Assembly (NCBI GenBank): GCA_023481165.1
Contig: JAMCWO010000228.1
Location: forward strand, 25,971-68,639
Source of the DNA: Planctomycetota bacterium
GTDB taxonomy: Bacteria > Planctomycetota > Phycisphaerae > Sedimentisphaerales > Anaerobacaceae
Length of the DNA stretch: 42,669 bases
Direction of reading: 5' to 3'
Below are positions 23,798 through 33,333 of the stretch, in pieces. Each line of letters begins with the position of its first letter. The stretch's first letter is position 1. Position numbers and translations under genes: made by a program. The notes below the pieces were generated by a model that searched no databases, was not told the origin of the DNA, and was given only the letters and a program-made list of their open reading frames with translations.

Positions 23798-25198
23798 TCA
23801 GTGTTCGACGCGGCCGTCGGTCGCCTGCGCCTTATCCGTCACTTGACTTTGCACAACGCCGCCTCCCGCCAGCTCCGTGGCCAGTGGGTCGCCGATCTCG
23901 ACATCGCCAAGCGCTCGGACCAGAGCCCCCGTCTTGCGGTTGGTCGTGATGCTGTAGCCACGGTTCAGGACGGACTTTGGGTTCAAAGCGGCCAGGCGGT
24001 TCTCCCGGGCCGTGATCTCCAGCTCCCGGCGGCTCAGGGCCTTCGTCACGGCGGCCAGGCTCCGGCCCTTCCACTCGTTCAACTCGACCATCTTGCGGCC
24101 GAGCAGCCGGTGCGGCTCGATCTTGGCCACCTGGTCCTGGTAGTCCTGGATCCGCCGACGGGCGTCGAGCAGAATCGTTCGCAGCGCATCGCTCAGGCTC
24201 GCTGTCAAGTCGTCGAGGTGTTGTTCGCGGTTGAGCACCGACAGCAGCGGGTTGCGAAAGGCGGCGCTGGCCAGGATCGTCTGGAGGTACTCGCAGCACA
24301 GGCCATATTGGCTGCGGATGCTGCCGGTCAGCCGCCGCTGGTGGTGCACCAGCTCGCGCAAGACATCCTGCATGTCGGGCACGGCGACTACGCCGGCTTT
24401 CGTCGGGGTCGAGGCCCGCGCATCCGCGACCAGATCGGCCACCGTCGTATCGACCTCGTGCCCCACGGCGCTGATGACAGGAATACGCGAATCGAAGATG
24501 GCGCGGGCCAGGACCTCCTCATTGAAGGCCCACAGGTCCTCCAGCGAGCCGCCGCCGCGGCCGACGATCAGCACATCGAGCTTGAGCTTGTCGTTACGCC
24601 GGTTAACGTCACGTAAGGCTGCCGCGATCGCCTCCGCCGCCCCTGGCCCCTGCACCGGCACCGGGTAGAGGAGCAGTCGCGTGCACGGCCAGCGGTTGTG
24701 GATGCTGACCGCAATGTCGTGTACGGCGGCCCCGGACTCGCTGGTGAGAATCCCGATCCGCTGCGGGTACTTCGGGAGCGGCTTTTTGTGCGACTCGGCG
24801 AACAACCCCTCGGCCTCCAGCTTTCGCACCATCTGCTCGAAAGCCAACTGCAAGGCCCCCATGCCGGCCGGAATCATCTCATCCACGATCAGCTTGTACC
24901 GCCCTTGAGGCACGTAGAGATCGATGGAGCCGGTGACCAAGACCGCCAGGCCGTTCGCCGGCTTGAACTTGATCTTGGCGAGGGTGCTGCGCCATATCGC
25001 GCAGGGCAGCACCGATTCCTCGTCTTTGAGACAGAAATAGCGGTGGCCGCTCTGGTGCTCTTTCCAGTCGGTGACCTCGCCCTTGATCGTCAGCCAGGAC
25101 GGCAGATTCTCCTCCAGCACGTCCTTGACCAATGTGTTGACCTGCGTAACGGTATAGATTTTCGTTCTTGTCGGTGTCGGTACCTGCATGACAGCCAT
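23798..25198 (-). CDS. xseA: Exodeoxyribonuclease VII large subunit
   Basis: A 466-residue XseA, close to the E. coli length. An OB-fold domain comes first (YTVTQVNTLVKDVLEENLPSW, then GHRYFCLKDEES). The catalytic domain follows: RIGILTSESGAAVHDI, DVLIVGRGGGSLEDLWAFN and ISAVGHEVDTTVADLVADARASTP, all hallmark stretches. The C-terminal coiled coil binds XseB. I placed the start at ATG 25198 (AGGA 10 bases upstream, and a σ70 promoter ending just before it); an open frame continues to 25795 but lies upstream of that promoter and is not family sequence. Confidence 0.95.
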   Translation of the reverse strand: MAVMQVPTPTRTKIYTVTQVNTLVKDVLEENLPSWLTIKGEVTDWKEHQSGHRYFCLKDEESVLPCAIWRSTLAKIKFKPANGLAVLVTGSIDLYVPQGRYKLIVDEMIPAGMGALQLAFEQMVRKLEAEGLFAESHKKPLPKYPQRIGILTSESGAAVHDIAVSIHNRWPCTRLLLYPVPVQGPGAAEAIAAALRDVNRRNDKLKLDVLIVGRGGGSLEDLWAFNEEVLARAIFDSRIPVISAVGHEVDTTVADLVADARASTPTKAGVVAVPDMQDVLRELVHHQRRLTGSIRSQYGLCCEYLQTILASAAFRNPLLSVLNREQHLDDLTASLSDALRTILLDARRRIQDYQDQVAKIEPHRLLGRKMVELNEWKGRSLAAVTKALSRRELEITARENRLAALNPKSVLNRGYSITTNRKTGALVRALGDVEIGDPLATELAGGGVVQSQVTDKAQATDGRVEH

Positions 25199-25504
25199 CC
25201 AACGGGATTCCTGTTGTCCAATCCGATTATAGGCAAAGTGCCTGGTCTTCACAACCCAACCTTCTTTGCTATACGGCCGATGCCGCATGGATGTGTTTGG
25301 AGTTCCCTGCGCAGGTTTTGCATGAACACGAATCACCTGCAAGTCGTTGTAGATAAATAGGTTAGCTTGACGCACCCTGGCCAAGGGCGAGTCCCCTCTG
25401 GTATTGCTGAGACAGAAACGTACAATGAAGCCCTGGTATGGTGAGAGCATAAACGTAGCAGCGGGTAGAGAGCCGCCGCCTGCATCATCGTCGGGACCGG
25501 CATC
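25199..25504. other. Divergent intergenic region between xseA and the first PAS kinase
   Basis: This gene-free stretch of 306 bases holds the xseA promoter on the minus strand. On the plus strand a TTGACG (25367-25372) and a TACAAT (25421-25426) are visible but not correctly spaced with each other, so I cannot place the kinase promoter. No RNA gene or strong hairpin is seen. Confidence 0.5.
25226..25254 (-). promoter_or_regulatory. σ70-type promoter of xseA-xseB
   Basis: On the minus strand TTGTGA (25254-25249) and a perfect TATAAT (25231-25226) are 17 bases apart. The predicted start near 25219 leaves a leader of about 20 bases before ATG 25198. This supports the chosen XseA start. Confidence 0.7.
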
Positions 25505-28348
25505 ATGGTGAAGAAAAGGAATTCGGGAAGCGAGAACATCGAACCGGTACGCGAATCCAATCGCCCCCGGAAACAACCGAATCTGGTATCCGCAGGCCGT
25601 CCGCAGCCTGGGAACTCGTCCGACCTCAACGAGCAGTTGCGGACGGAGGTGGAAGAACTGCGCAGGCAGGTTCTCGAACTGCGGGAGTCGAAGCACTGGG
25701 ACGAACGTTCGATTCAAGGCTGGGAATGGCTGGCCCGCATCGCGGAGGAAAACCCCGATCCGGTGTTGCAGGTCTCCCAACAGGGGGTGATTCACTATCG
25801 CAATCCCGCCTCATTCGCCTTGTGCCGTCAGTGGAATCCCTCCGATGAACTGATCGTTCCCCCGGCCATTCACGAGATCATCAAAGCGGCGTATGCGAGC
25901 GCCGAAGTCATCCACCAGGAAATGACAATCGGCGACCACACCTACCTGATCACGGTTGCCCCTGCGCCCACGCCCGCCAAGTACGTCAACATCTACGCCA
26001 GCGATATCACCGAGCGCAAGCAGGCTGAGGAGGCTCTGCGCGAGAGCGAGGCCAAGTTCCGGTCCGTGCTCGACAATTCCCAAGATGTCATCTACCGCTT
26101 GAATCTGCTGACAAGCTGCTTCGATTACATCAGCCCATCCTGCCGAACGGTGGTAGGCTACTGTGCCGCGGAGTTGATGGCGTTGGACGCCGCCGGCATG
26201 CGGGCGATGATCCATCCCGACGACCTGCCTGCCCTGCTGGCGGCGCTGGCGACATTGGAGCAAACCGGGACGGCCGAGGTGGAATACCGCCAGAGGACCA
26301 AGAGCGGCGGATATCGCTGGATGTCCAACCGCATGTCCCTGACGTGCGGCGCTGACGGTCGGCCGCTATACAGGAATGGCAATATCCGCGATATCACCGA
26401 CCGCAAGCGGGCGGAAGAGGCGTTGCGCGAGAGTGAGGAGCGGCTGCACCTGGCGCTGGGAGCCGCCCGGATGGGCGCCTGGCAGTGGGAAGTGGGCACG
26501 GAACACGTCGCGTGGTCGCCCGAGCTCTACGCCTTGCTCGGCTACGAACCCGCCGAGGTGACGCCCACGCATCAGGCGTTCCGCGATCGCATCCATCCCC
26601 AGGACCTGGCACGCTGGGAACAAACGCTACGTGGCTCGATGGAGCGCTGCGAGGATTACTCCTGTGAGTTTCGCGTCGTTTGGGCGGACGGGTCCGTCCA
26701 TTGGGTCGAGGGCCGCGGCCGATACGCCTACACCGGCACCGAGGGCGGCATGATGACACTGTGGATGCGCGGCGTCCTGGCTGATTACGAGCAGAGAAAG
26801 CAGGCGGAGGAAGCGTTGCGCGAGAGCGAAGAACGCTTGACGGCGACACTTCACAGCATGCAGGACGAGGTGTGGATTGTCGATGCGCAGGGACGCGTAA
26901 TCCTGATCAATGAAGCGGTCCAGGAGCATTTGGGTGTTGCGCCGGACCGGTGGGAGGATATCTATGCGGCTATTGCCGAGTTGGAAATCTTCCTTTCTGA
27001 CGGCACTCCCCGGCCGGCGGAGCAGGCGCCGTTGGCACGCGCGCTGCGCGGGGAAGTACTTGCGGGTGTACAGGAGATGGTTCGCAACCTGGCCACCGGC
27101 GAACTGCGGTGGCGGGAGGTGACGAGCGCTCCGATCCGCGACCAAGCGGGGCAGATCACGGGGGCTGTTGTCGTAGCCCGGGATATCACCGAACGCAAAC
27201 GCGCGGAAGAAACGCTGCGGGAGAGCGAAGAACGCTTGCGGTTCGTGGTGGAGAGTTCCCCCGACACCATCTTCGTCCAGGATCGGGACCTGCGCTACGT
27301 GTGGATGAATCGGCCCGCCTATCCGCTGACGCACAAGAAGCTTGTCGGACACACGGACGCGGAGATGCTGCTGCCCGAGGACGCGGCCAGGCTGACAGAG
27401 ATCAAACAGCGCGTGCTCGCGCAGGGGCAGCGACAGACGGCGGAAGTGCACCTGACCTGGGAGGGTCAGATCCGCTTCTATGAGGCGATCTTCGAGCCGT
27501 GGCGCGATGCGGCCGGGGCTATCATCGGGGTGGCCGGCTATGTCCGGGATATCACCGAGCGAAAGCAAGCGGAAGAGGAACTGCGGAAGCTGACCGCGAC
27601 GCTGGAAAGCAAGGTAATGCAACGCACGGCGGAGTTGAGGCACCGGGCGCGACAGCTCCAGAAGCTGACGCTCGAAATGTCCGAGGCGGAGGATCGCGAA
27701 CGGAAGCGCCTGGCGGCGATTCTGCACGATGATGTGCAGCAGATCATTGCGGCGGCGAAGTACCAGTTGAGCGTGCTGCGAAACCGGGTCAGGGAGAATG
27801 CGTCATTGGCGGCCGTAGGCGAGCAGATTGACCAGATGCTCAAAGAGGCCGTGGAGAAATCGCGTGGCCTATCCCACGAGCTCAGCCCTGCGGCATTGTA
27901 CGGGGATTTCGCGGAGGCTCTCGACCAGTTGGCGCGCCAGATACAGGCCAAGCACGGCCTCACGGTTCGGGTGCACGCGAGCGGTCAGGTCCGTCTGCAG
28001 TCCAATGCGATCAAAGCCTTCCTCTACCGAACAGTGCAGGAGTTGCTGTTCAACGCGGTCAAACATGCCCAAGTGAAGGAGGCCAGAATCCGAGTCCGGC
28101 AGTGCGGCCGGTGTGTTTGTCTGTCGGTCTCCGATCGCGGTCGTGGTTTTGACCCGGCAGAGCTCCGCGAAGCGGCGGGGTTCGGGTTGCTGAGTATTCG
28201 TGAGCGAATCGAACTGCTCGAGGGCCGCATGAAGATCAGGAGCGCCCCGGGCAAGGGCAGCACGTTCTCCCTTGTCGTGCCGGATAGCGAATCTACTTCC
28301 CCGAACCTGGTTCATGACGCGATCCGGGGCGATGGAGTGAGCCCGTAG
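25505..28348 (+). CDS. Soluble five-PAS histidine kinase (HisKA_3/NarX-type)
   Basis: A 947-residue kinase without membrane helices. Five PAS modules follow a coiled-coil start: about 70-170, 180-300, 307-435, 441-565 and 571-690. Each ends in a DIT-E/D-RK-AEE-LRES linker (one reads LADYEQRKQAEEALRES). A coiled coil leads to the HisKA_3 box RKRLAAILHDDVQQ with phospho-acceptor His741. The HATPase_c domain has N box ELLFNAVKHA, DRGRGFDP and GFGLLSIRER. No receiver or output domain is attached. The ribosome site before ATG 25505 is weak. The catalytic half is clearly paralogous to the next gene, whose receiver could be shared (inference). Signals are unknown; PAS domains may bind haem, flavin or small ligands. 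Confidence 0.9.
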   Translation: MVKKRNSGSENIEPVRESNRPRKQPNLVSAGRPQPGNSSDLNEQLRTEVEELRRQVLELRESKHWDERSIQGWEWLARIAEENPDPVLQVSQQGVIHYRNPASFALCRQWNPSDELIVPPAIHEIIKAAYASAEVIHQEMTIGDHTYLITVAPAPTPAKYVNIYASDITERKQAEEALRESEAKFRSVLDNSQDVIYRLNLLTSCFDYISPSCRTVVGYCAAELMALDAAGMRAMIHPDDLPALLAALATLEQTGTAEVEYRQRTKSGGYRWMSNRMSLTCGADGRPLYRNGNIRDITDRKRAEEALRESEERLHLALGAARMGAWQWEVGTEHVAWSPELYALLGYEPAEVTPTHQAFRDRIHPQDLARWEQTLRGSMERCEDYSCEFRVVWADGSVHWVEGRGRYAYTGTEGGMMTLWMRGVLADYEQRKQAEEALRESEERLTATLHSMQDEVWIVDAQGRVILINEAVQEHLGVAPDRWEDIYAAIAELEIFLSDGTPRPAEQAPLARALRGEVLAGVQEMVRNLATGELRWREVTSAPIRDQAGQITGAVVVARDITERKRAEETLRESEERLRFVVESSPDTIFVQDRDLRYVWMNRPAYPLTHKKLVGHTDAEMLLPEDAARLTEIKQRVLAQGQRQTAEVHLTWEGQIRFYEAIFEPWRDAAGAIIGVAGYVRDITERKQAEEELRKLTATLESKVMQRTAELRHRARQLQKLTLEMSEAEDRERKRLAAILHDDVQQIIAAAKYQLSVLRNRVRENASLAAVGEQIDQMLKEAVEKSRGLSHELSPAALYGDFAEALDQLARQIQAKHGLTVRVHASGQVRLQSNAIKAFLYRTVQELLFNAVKHAQVKEARIRVRQCGRCVCLSVSDRGRGFDPAELREAAGFGLLSIRERIELLEGRMKIRSAPGKGSTFSLVVPDSESTSPNLVHDAIRGDGVSP

Positions 28349-28446
28349 CAAAAGCGTTGCCGGAGACCCTCTAACATAGGCAGAGTCATGCATCAACCTG
28401 GTGCATGTGAGCTATTCTTTCGCCATGAGTATCGCACGTCTGACGG

Positions 28447-28501
28447 TTGACAGGCTAAGGAATTTCCTTAATCAATCTCCAGCATAGTCCAAGAGTATAA
28501 T
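28447..28501 (+). promoter_or_regulatory. Promoter/operator region of the membrane PAS kinase
   Basis: A perfect TATAAT (28496-28501) would start transcription near 28508, upstream of the chosen ATG 28579; no matching -35 box is seen 17 bases before it. A separate TTGACA (28447-28452) is followed by a perfect 7-1-7 dyad TAAGGAATTTCCTTA (28456-28470), which could be an operator or a short hairpin. Confidence 0.5.
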
Positions 28502-28578
28502 AATTGCGGTATTCTTGGGCGGAGGTCCCCAAGCCCGTAGGGAATGATCGCGTGTTGGAGGTCCCAAGAGGGCCGACT

Positions 28579-31500
28579 ATGGATAAGACGGCACACTCCC
28601 CGAGGAACGAGGGTATCCACCGCCTTTGGCGCGAGCGGCTGGGGCGGCTGTCTATGCGTGACTCGCCGGGCCCTGCGATGGAGGGACCGCACGAACGCAG
28701 CCTCGTCCGTCGTCTTACGTATCTCGCAACTCTCCTGGGCATAATCGCGGCTCTGGTGGGTGCGGGATATCTGGCGGCCTGGCTCGGCGGCTACATGTCG
28801 CAAAGAGGTCTGAGCAGGATCACCGTGAAGACCAACGCGGCTCTTTGCCTGACCCTGGTCGGCGCGGCTCTGACGCTGCTGGTCCCCACCGCGGTGGGAC
28901 AAACGCGGCGCTGGGTGGCGAGGGTATGTGCGGCGTTCGCGTTCCTCGTAGGCCTGCTGACCTTCACCGAGAACCTCTGGGGTTGGGATTTCGGGATTGA
29001 CCAGGTGCTGGCGATCGAGGTGCCGGGCGCAATAGCGGTGGTCAACCCCAACCGGATGGGCATGCCCGCCTCTGCGAGCTTCACCCTGATAGGACTGGCA
29101 CTTCTGATCTTCAGCCGCAGAGACCGGCGAGGCACGCGGGTAGCGCAATCGTTGGCGCTGGCGGTCTGCCTGATCGGATTGCTGTCTACTACCGGCTTTT
29201 TGTATGGCGCCCGGGAGTTTTACGGGATTGCCCGATACACGGGGATCGCCTGGCCCACCGCCGTGGCGCTATTGCTGCTGGGAATAGGCCTGTTGTGCGC
29301 TCGGCCGGCCGAGGGACTGATGGCGCAGGTGACCGCGAACGACCCCGGCGGCGTGAGCATACGGCGACTGTTGCCGCCGTTTGTCCTACTGCCCCTGCTG
29401 TTAGGATGGCTGCGCTTGGTGGGGGAGCGGGCGGGCATCTTCGATGCGCCCACGGGCACCGGGTTGATGATGCTCCTCTTCATCATTATCTTCTCTACTC
29501 TGGCCTATCATACGAGCCACAGAGCCAGCCGCGCGGCGAACGCGCTGTGCGAGAGTGAGGATCGCTTTCGCACGATGGCCAACGCCATCCCCCAGCTTGC
29601 CTGGATCGCTCGGGCCGATGGGTATATCTACTGGTACAATCAGCGCTGGTACGATTACACGGGGACCACGCCCGCACAGATGGAGGGCTGGGGCTGGCAG
29701 AGCGTCCACGATCCGCAGCAACTCCCCGGCGTGCTGGAGCGATGGAAATCATCCATTGCTACGGGCCAGCCGTTCGACATGATCTTCCCCCTGCGTGGTG
29801 CCGACGGCATCTTCCGGCCGTTCTTGACGCGCGTCATGCCGCTGAAGGACGACCAGGGCCGGGTCCAGCAGTGGTTCGGGACCAATACCGACGTATCGCA
29901 ACAGAGGAAGGCCCAGGAGGAGCGGGAGCGGCTGCTGCATGAGGTGAGTGTACATGCCGCACAGCTACAGGAGGCGAATGAGCAATTGGCCGCCGTCAAC
30001 GAGGAGTTAGCCACCAGCAATGAGGAGCTGAAGGCTACCACCGAAGAGCTTCAGGACGAGATCAAGAATCGCAAGGAAGCCGAGGAGGGAAAGGCGAAAC
30101 TGTTAGCCACTATCCAAGAGCAAAGAGACAGACTGTCCGCGCTGCTCCGCAGCATCACGGACGAAATCTGGTTTGCCGATGCCGACAAGAGACTCACGCT
30201 GGTGAATCCGGCCGTCCTGCATGAGTTTGGCCCAAACATCGGCGAAGGGCGGGAGGTTGGGAAGATCGCCGCCGGCCACGAAGTCTATCGTCCGGATGGC
30301 ACGGTCCGTCCGGTGGAGGAAGCTCCGCCGTTGCGCGCCCTCCGGGGCGAAGTCGTGAAAGATCAGGAGGAAATCGTACGAACGCCGGCCACGGGGGAAC
30401 TGCGCCATCGCCAAGTAAGTGCGGCCCCGGTGCGCGATGCCGGCGGCGCGATCATCGGATCGGTATCCGTAGTGCGTGATATCACGGAACAAAAGAAGGC
30501 TGAAGAGGCGCTGCGAGCCAGCGAGGAGCGCTTTCGGCGTTACTTTGAACTGGGGCTGATCGGCATGGCCATCACCTCGCCGACCAAAGGCTGGATCGAA
30601 GTCAATGACGAATGCTGCCGACTGCTGGGGTACGAGCGTGACGAACTGGTCCAGAAGACTTGGGCCCAGTTGACCTACCCGGACGATCTGGCCGCCGATG
30701 TCGCGCAATTCGATCGTGTCCTGGCCGGGCAGGTCGACGGCTACACGATGGACAAGCGGTTTGTGCGCAAGAACGGTCAAATCGTTGATACGACCATCTC
30801 AGTGACGGCGATGCGCGGCGCGGACGGCGCGGTGGACTACTTCATCGCGTTGTTGCAGGATATCACCGCGCGCAAGCGAGCCGAGGAGGAAATCAGGCAG
30901 AGCCAGAAGACATTTGCCCAATTGATCGAGCGCGCCCCGTTCGGGATCTACGTTGTGGATTCCCAGTTCCGCATCGCGGTGATGAACGCCGGCTCGCAAA
31001 CCGGTGCGTTCCGCAACGTGCGGCCCGTGATCGGGCGGGATTTTGCCGAAGCCATGCGCATCCTCTGGCCTGAACCTGTCGCCGCGGGAATCATCGCGGT
31101 TTTTCGCCACACGCTGGAAACCGGCGAGCCCTACTACTCGCCGCGCTTCACCAATCCGCGTCATGACCTGGAAACCGTGGAATCGTACGAGTGGGAACTC
31201 CATCGTATGACGCTGCCGGACGGGCAATACGGCATCATCTGCTATTACTACGACTCCACGAAGTTGCGCAAGGCCGAGGAAGCGCTGCGGGAGTGGAACG
31301 CGACGTTGGAGAGCAAGATCACGCAGCGCACCGCAGAGTTGCAGCATCGGGCCAAACAGCTTCAGAAGCTGACGTTGCAGTTGTCCCAGGCGGAGGAGCA
31401 GGAGCGGCGGCGGATCGCGATGATCTTGCACGAGGACCTGCAACAGCAGATTGCCGGGGCCAAGTTCCATTTGAGCCTGGTGCGCGGCCGGGCCCGGGAG

Positions 31501-32436
31501 GACCGCCAGCGAACCGATATTGACGCGGTGGACGGGATGCTCAAAGAGGCTATCGAGAAGTCCCGCACGTTGTCCCGCGATCTCAGTCCCGCCGTGCTGC
31601 ACATGAACGATCTGGCGGAACTCCTGCAATGGCTGGCTAACCGGCTACGGACCCAGCAAGGGCTGAGCGTCAATCTGGATATCTCGGGCGACCTGATGCT
31701 GCACTCGGAAGCACTGGCGACGTTCCTCTTCCGAGCCGCGCAGGAGATGTTGTTCAATGTGGTCAAGCATGCGTACGTTCGTGAGGCAGCCCTTCGTGTC
31801 CGGCGGATGGGGCGCTATGTGTGCCTAACTGTATCCGATCAGGGGCGAGGGTTCGACCCACAGGAACTGAAAGAGACCCCCGGCCTGGGATTGTTCAGCA
31901 TCCGTGAGCGAACAGAACTGCTCGGAGGGCGCCTGACGGTCAAGAGCGCCGAAGGCGAAGGAAGCCGGTTGCGTCTTACGGTCCCCGATGCTCAGCCGGC
32001 TGTAGCGCCCCCGCCCTCGGGTGTGAATCTTGCCCAGCCGGGGGCGGCTGGGCTACCTTCCGGCGGTGCCCTGCGTGTCCTGCTGGTAGACGACCACGAT
32101 GTGGTGCGTGCAGGCTTGGCCGCGCTGCTGCGCGACACACCGGGCATCGAGTTGGTCGGCGAGGCTCCCGACGGTCGTGAGGCGATCAACTTGGCCAACG
32201 ACCTGAAGCCGGATGTGGTGATTATGGATGTGTCCATGCCCCTGATGAACGGCGATCAAGCCACGCGGCAGATCAAGATGCACCTGCCGCAGACGCGGGT
32301 GATCGCGCTGTCGATGTATGACGAAGCCGAGAAGAAAGAGAAGACGTTCGAGGCCGGAGCCGAGGATTACATCCTCAAAACGGTCTCCGCCGAAGAGTTG
32401 CTGGCTGCGATTCGGGGCAAGGAGCCCGACGCCTAA
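28579..32436 (+). CDS. Membrane-bound multi-PAS hybrid histidine kinase with C-terminal receiver
   Basis: A 1285-residue hybrid kinase. The N-terminal third holds about nine hydrophobic segments (residues about 45-315), a MASE-like membrane sensor. PAS modules follow (about 325-440, 520-640, 645-770 and 775-895), with a Glu/Asn-rich coiled coil (EQLAAVNEELATSNEELKAT) after the first. The HisKA_3 box is ERRRIAMILHEDLQQ with His951; then come HATPase_c (EMLFNVVKHA, DQGRGFDP, GLGLFSIRER) and a NarL-type receiver with phospho-Asp1217 in VIMDVSMP. The receiver ends without a LuxR helix-turn-helix, so no DNA-binding output is present. I used ATG 28579 because the TATAAT at 28496 makes an earlier ATG at 28504 unlikely to be transcribed with a leader. 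Confidence 0.88.
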   Translation: MDKTAHSPRNEGIHRLWRERLGRLSMRDSPGPAMEGPHERSLVRRLTYLATLLGIIAALVGAGYLAAWLGGYMSQRGLSRITVKTNAALCLTLVGAALTLLVPTAVGQTRRWVARVCAAFAFLVGLLTFTENLWGWDFGIDQVLAIEVPGAIAVVNPNRMGMPASASFTLIGLALLIFSRRDRRGTRVAQSLALAVCLIGLLSTTGFLYGAREFYGIARYTGIAWPTAVALLLLGIGLLCARPAEGLMAQVTANDPGGVSIRRLLPPFVLLPLLLGWLRLVGERAGIFDAPTGTGLMMLLFIIIFSTLAYHTSHRASRAANALCESEDRFRTMANAIPQLAWIARADGYIYWYNQRWYDYTGTTPAQMEGWGWQSVHDPQQLPGVLERWKSSIATGQPFDMIFPLRGADGIFRPFLTRVMPLKDDQGRVQQWFGTNTDVSQQRKAQEERERLLHEVSVHAAQLQEANEQLAAVNEELATSNEELKATTEELQDEIKNRKEAEEGKAKLLATIQEQRDRLSALLRSITDEIWFADADKRLTLVNPAVLHEFGPNIGEGREVGKIAAGHEVYRPDGTVRPVEEAPPLRALRGEVVKDQEEIVRTPATGELRHRQVSAAPVRDAGGAIIGSVSVVRDITEQKKAEEALRASEERFRRYFELGLIGMAITSPTKGWIEVNDECCRLLGYERDELVQKTWAQLTYPDDLAADVAQFDRVLAGQVDGYTMDKRFVRKNGQIVDTTISVTAMRGADGAVDYFIALLQDITARKRAEEEIRQSQKTFAQLIERAPFGIYVVDSQFRIAVMNAGSQTGAFRNVRPVIGRDFAEAMRILWPEPVAAGIIAVFRHTLETGEPYYSPRFTNPRHDLETVESYEWELHRMTLPDGQYGIICYYYDSTKLRKAEEALREWNATLESKITQRTAELQHRAKQLQKLTLQLSQAEEQERRRIAMILHEDLQQQIAGAKFHLSLVRGRAREDRQRTDIDAVDGMLKEAIEKSRTLSRDLSPAVLHMNDLAELLQWLANRLRTQQGLSVNLDISGDLMLHSEALATFLFRAAQEMLFNVVKHAYVREAALRVRRMGRYVCLTVSDQGRGFDPQELKETPGLGLFSIRERTELLGGRLTVKSAEGEGSRLRLTVPDAQPAVAPPPSGVNLAQPGAAGLPSGGALRVLLVDDHDVVRAGLAALLRDTPGIELVGEAPDGREAINLANDLKPDVVIMDVSMPLMNGDQATRQIKMHLPQTRVIALSMYDEAEKKEKTFEAGAEDYILKTVSAEELLAAIRGKEPDA

Positions 32437-32469
32437 CGAGATCCCGTAACCGGGGTCGATCCGGGCGCC

Positions 32470-32901
32470 TTACGGCGATTCGCATTTCGCCCCCGCCTCA
32501 CCTGCGATCTCCCGCATCAATTCGATAGAAATCCCAAGCCTAGCCGCCAGGACTGCAACGGCGTCATTGTCTATGAGCGCTCCGGAGATAACGTCAGCCC
32601 GATCACTCGCGTATTGGGCCGAGGGTTTCGGATTCTCACCTTCCAGGTAGATCACGAGGTCCGGCTCCATCTCGTGCAGGATGGAATTGCTCTCGATGAT
32701 GAGCCAAACGGCGTCCGCATGGTTCTCTCGGATGGTTTGAAACGGCGTCCCGGATTCATAGAAGTGATTCGGGATGCCGGGCTGGCGCGGGCCGTGGCCT
32801 ATTTTCACCACTTCCGCGCCTGCCAGCAGACGCCGCAACTTCCCGGCCAGAGTGGTCTTGCCAACCCTGGAAGAGGCACCGGAAATGACGATCACTTTCA
32901 T
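32470..32901 (-). CDS. P-loop NTPase of the MobB/dethiobiotin synthetase-like type
   Basis: A 143-residue protein with N-terminal Walker A motif ISGASSRVGKTTLAGKL (G-x5-GKTT, as in dethiobiotin synthetase and MobB relatives). The middle reads AVWLIIESNSILHEMEPDLVIYLEGE, resembling the Walker B/acidic strand region. The C-terminal half contains DRADVISGALID. It is shorter than full MobB. The gene starts 27 bases after a Cys-rich small protein on the same strand, so they form a two-gene operon. A role in molybdenum-cofactor guanylylation or metal-cofactor handling is possible but not shown; no molybdoenzyme is in the window. Confidence 0.65.
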   Translation of the reverse strand: MKVIVISGASSRVGKTTLAGKLRRLLAGAEVVKIGHGPRQPGIPNHFYESGTPFQTIRENHADAVWLIIESNSILHEMEPDLVIYLEGENPKPSAQYASDRADVISGALIDNDAVAVLAARLGISIELMREIAGEAGAKCESP

Positions 32902-32928
32902 GGCTCACGCCACTCATCACACCTGACG

Positions 32929-33117
32929 TCATTGGAAACAGCCCAACTGGCAGGCACAGATGCGGATACCATTTTCGTCGCAGATCCGGCCGATATCCCG
33001 TAGCGGTATGCCGTGCCGGTGGTGAACCTCAAAGGCGTGGGCGCACGCCAGGGTCTTGCGGCCGTTCACCTCGGCCGCCGCGTCCAAGACGAGTTTTCGC
33101 ATCGTATCCTGATCCAT
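32929..33117 (-). CDS. Small Cys-rich conserved protein
   Basis: A 62-residue protein with a helical first half (MRKLVLDAAAEVNGRKTLACAHAFEVHH), a short helix-turn-helix-like middle (HGIPLRDIGRICDENG) and a Cys-dense end IRICACQLGCFQ; five Cys in all, three of them in CxCxxxxC. I recall small proteins ending in a similar CQLGCF motif in anaerobes, often near molybdopterin or metal genes, but cannot name the family. GAGGT lies about 6 bases before ATG 33117. It precedes the P-loop gene by 27 bases. The Cys pattern suggests metal or Fe-S binding (inference). Confidence 0.68.
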   Translation of the reverse strand: MDQDTMRKLVLDAAAEVNGRKTLACAHAFEVHHRHGIPLRDIGRICDENGIRICACQLGCFQ

Positions 33118-33333
33118 ATTCGACCTCAATTCTCCGGGATTGTCCTACCCACCCAATTGTAGTATGCTCGGGAACATGCGGCAAGCCGCCTTGCCCGACC
33201 GTCGCCCGCGGACGGAGCAGATTCGCCTGAGCCATCCGGGTAGAAAGTGCAAAAAGCGATGCGCACCGGCCGGCTCGATCCCGCGTATAGCCATGCGGCT
33301 GGAACCGCCGGTAAATGCTGATGGAGTTGGCTT

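Noticed and set aside
32437..32469. Terminator between the hybrid kinase and the P-loop gene
   Set aside because: The short GATC/GGG-rich pairing is weak and has no U tract on either strand.
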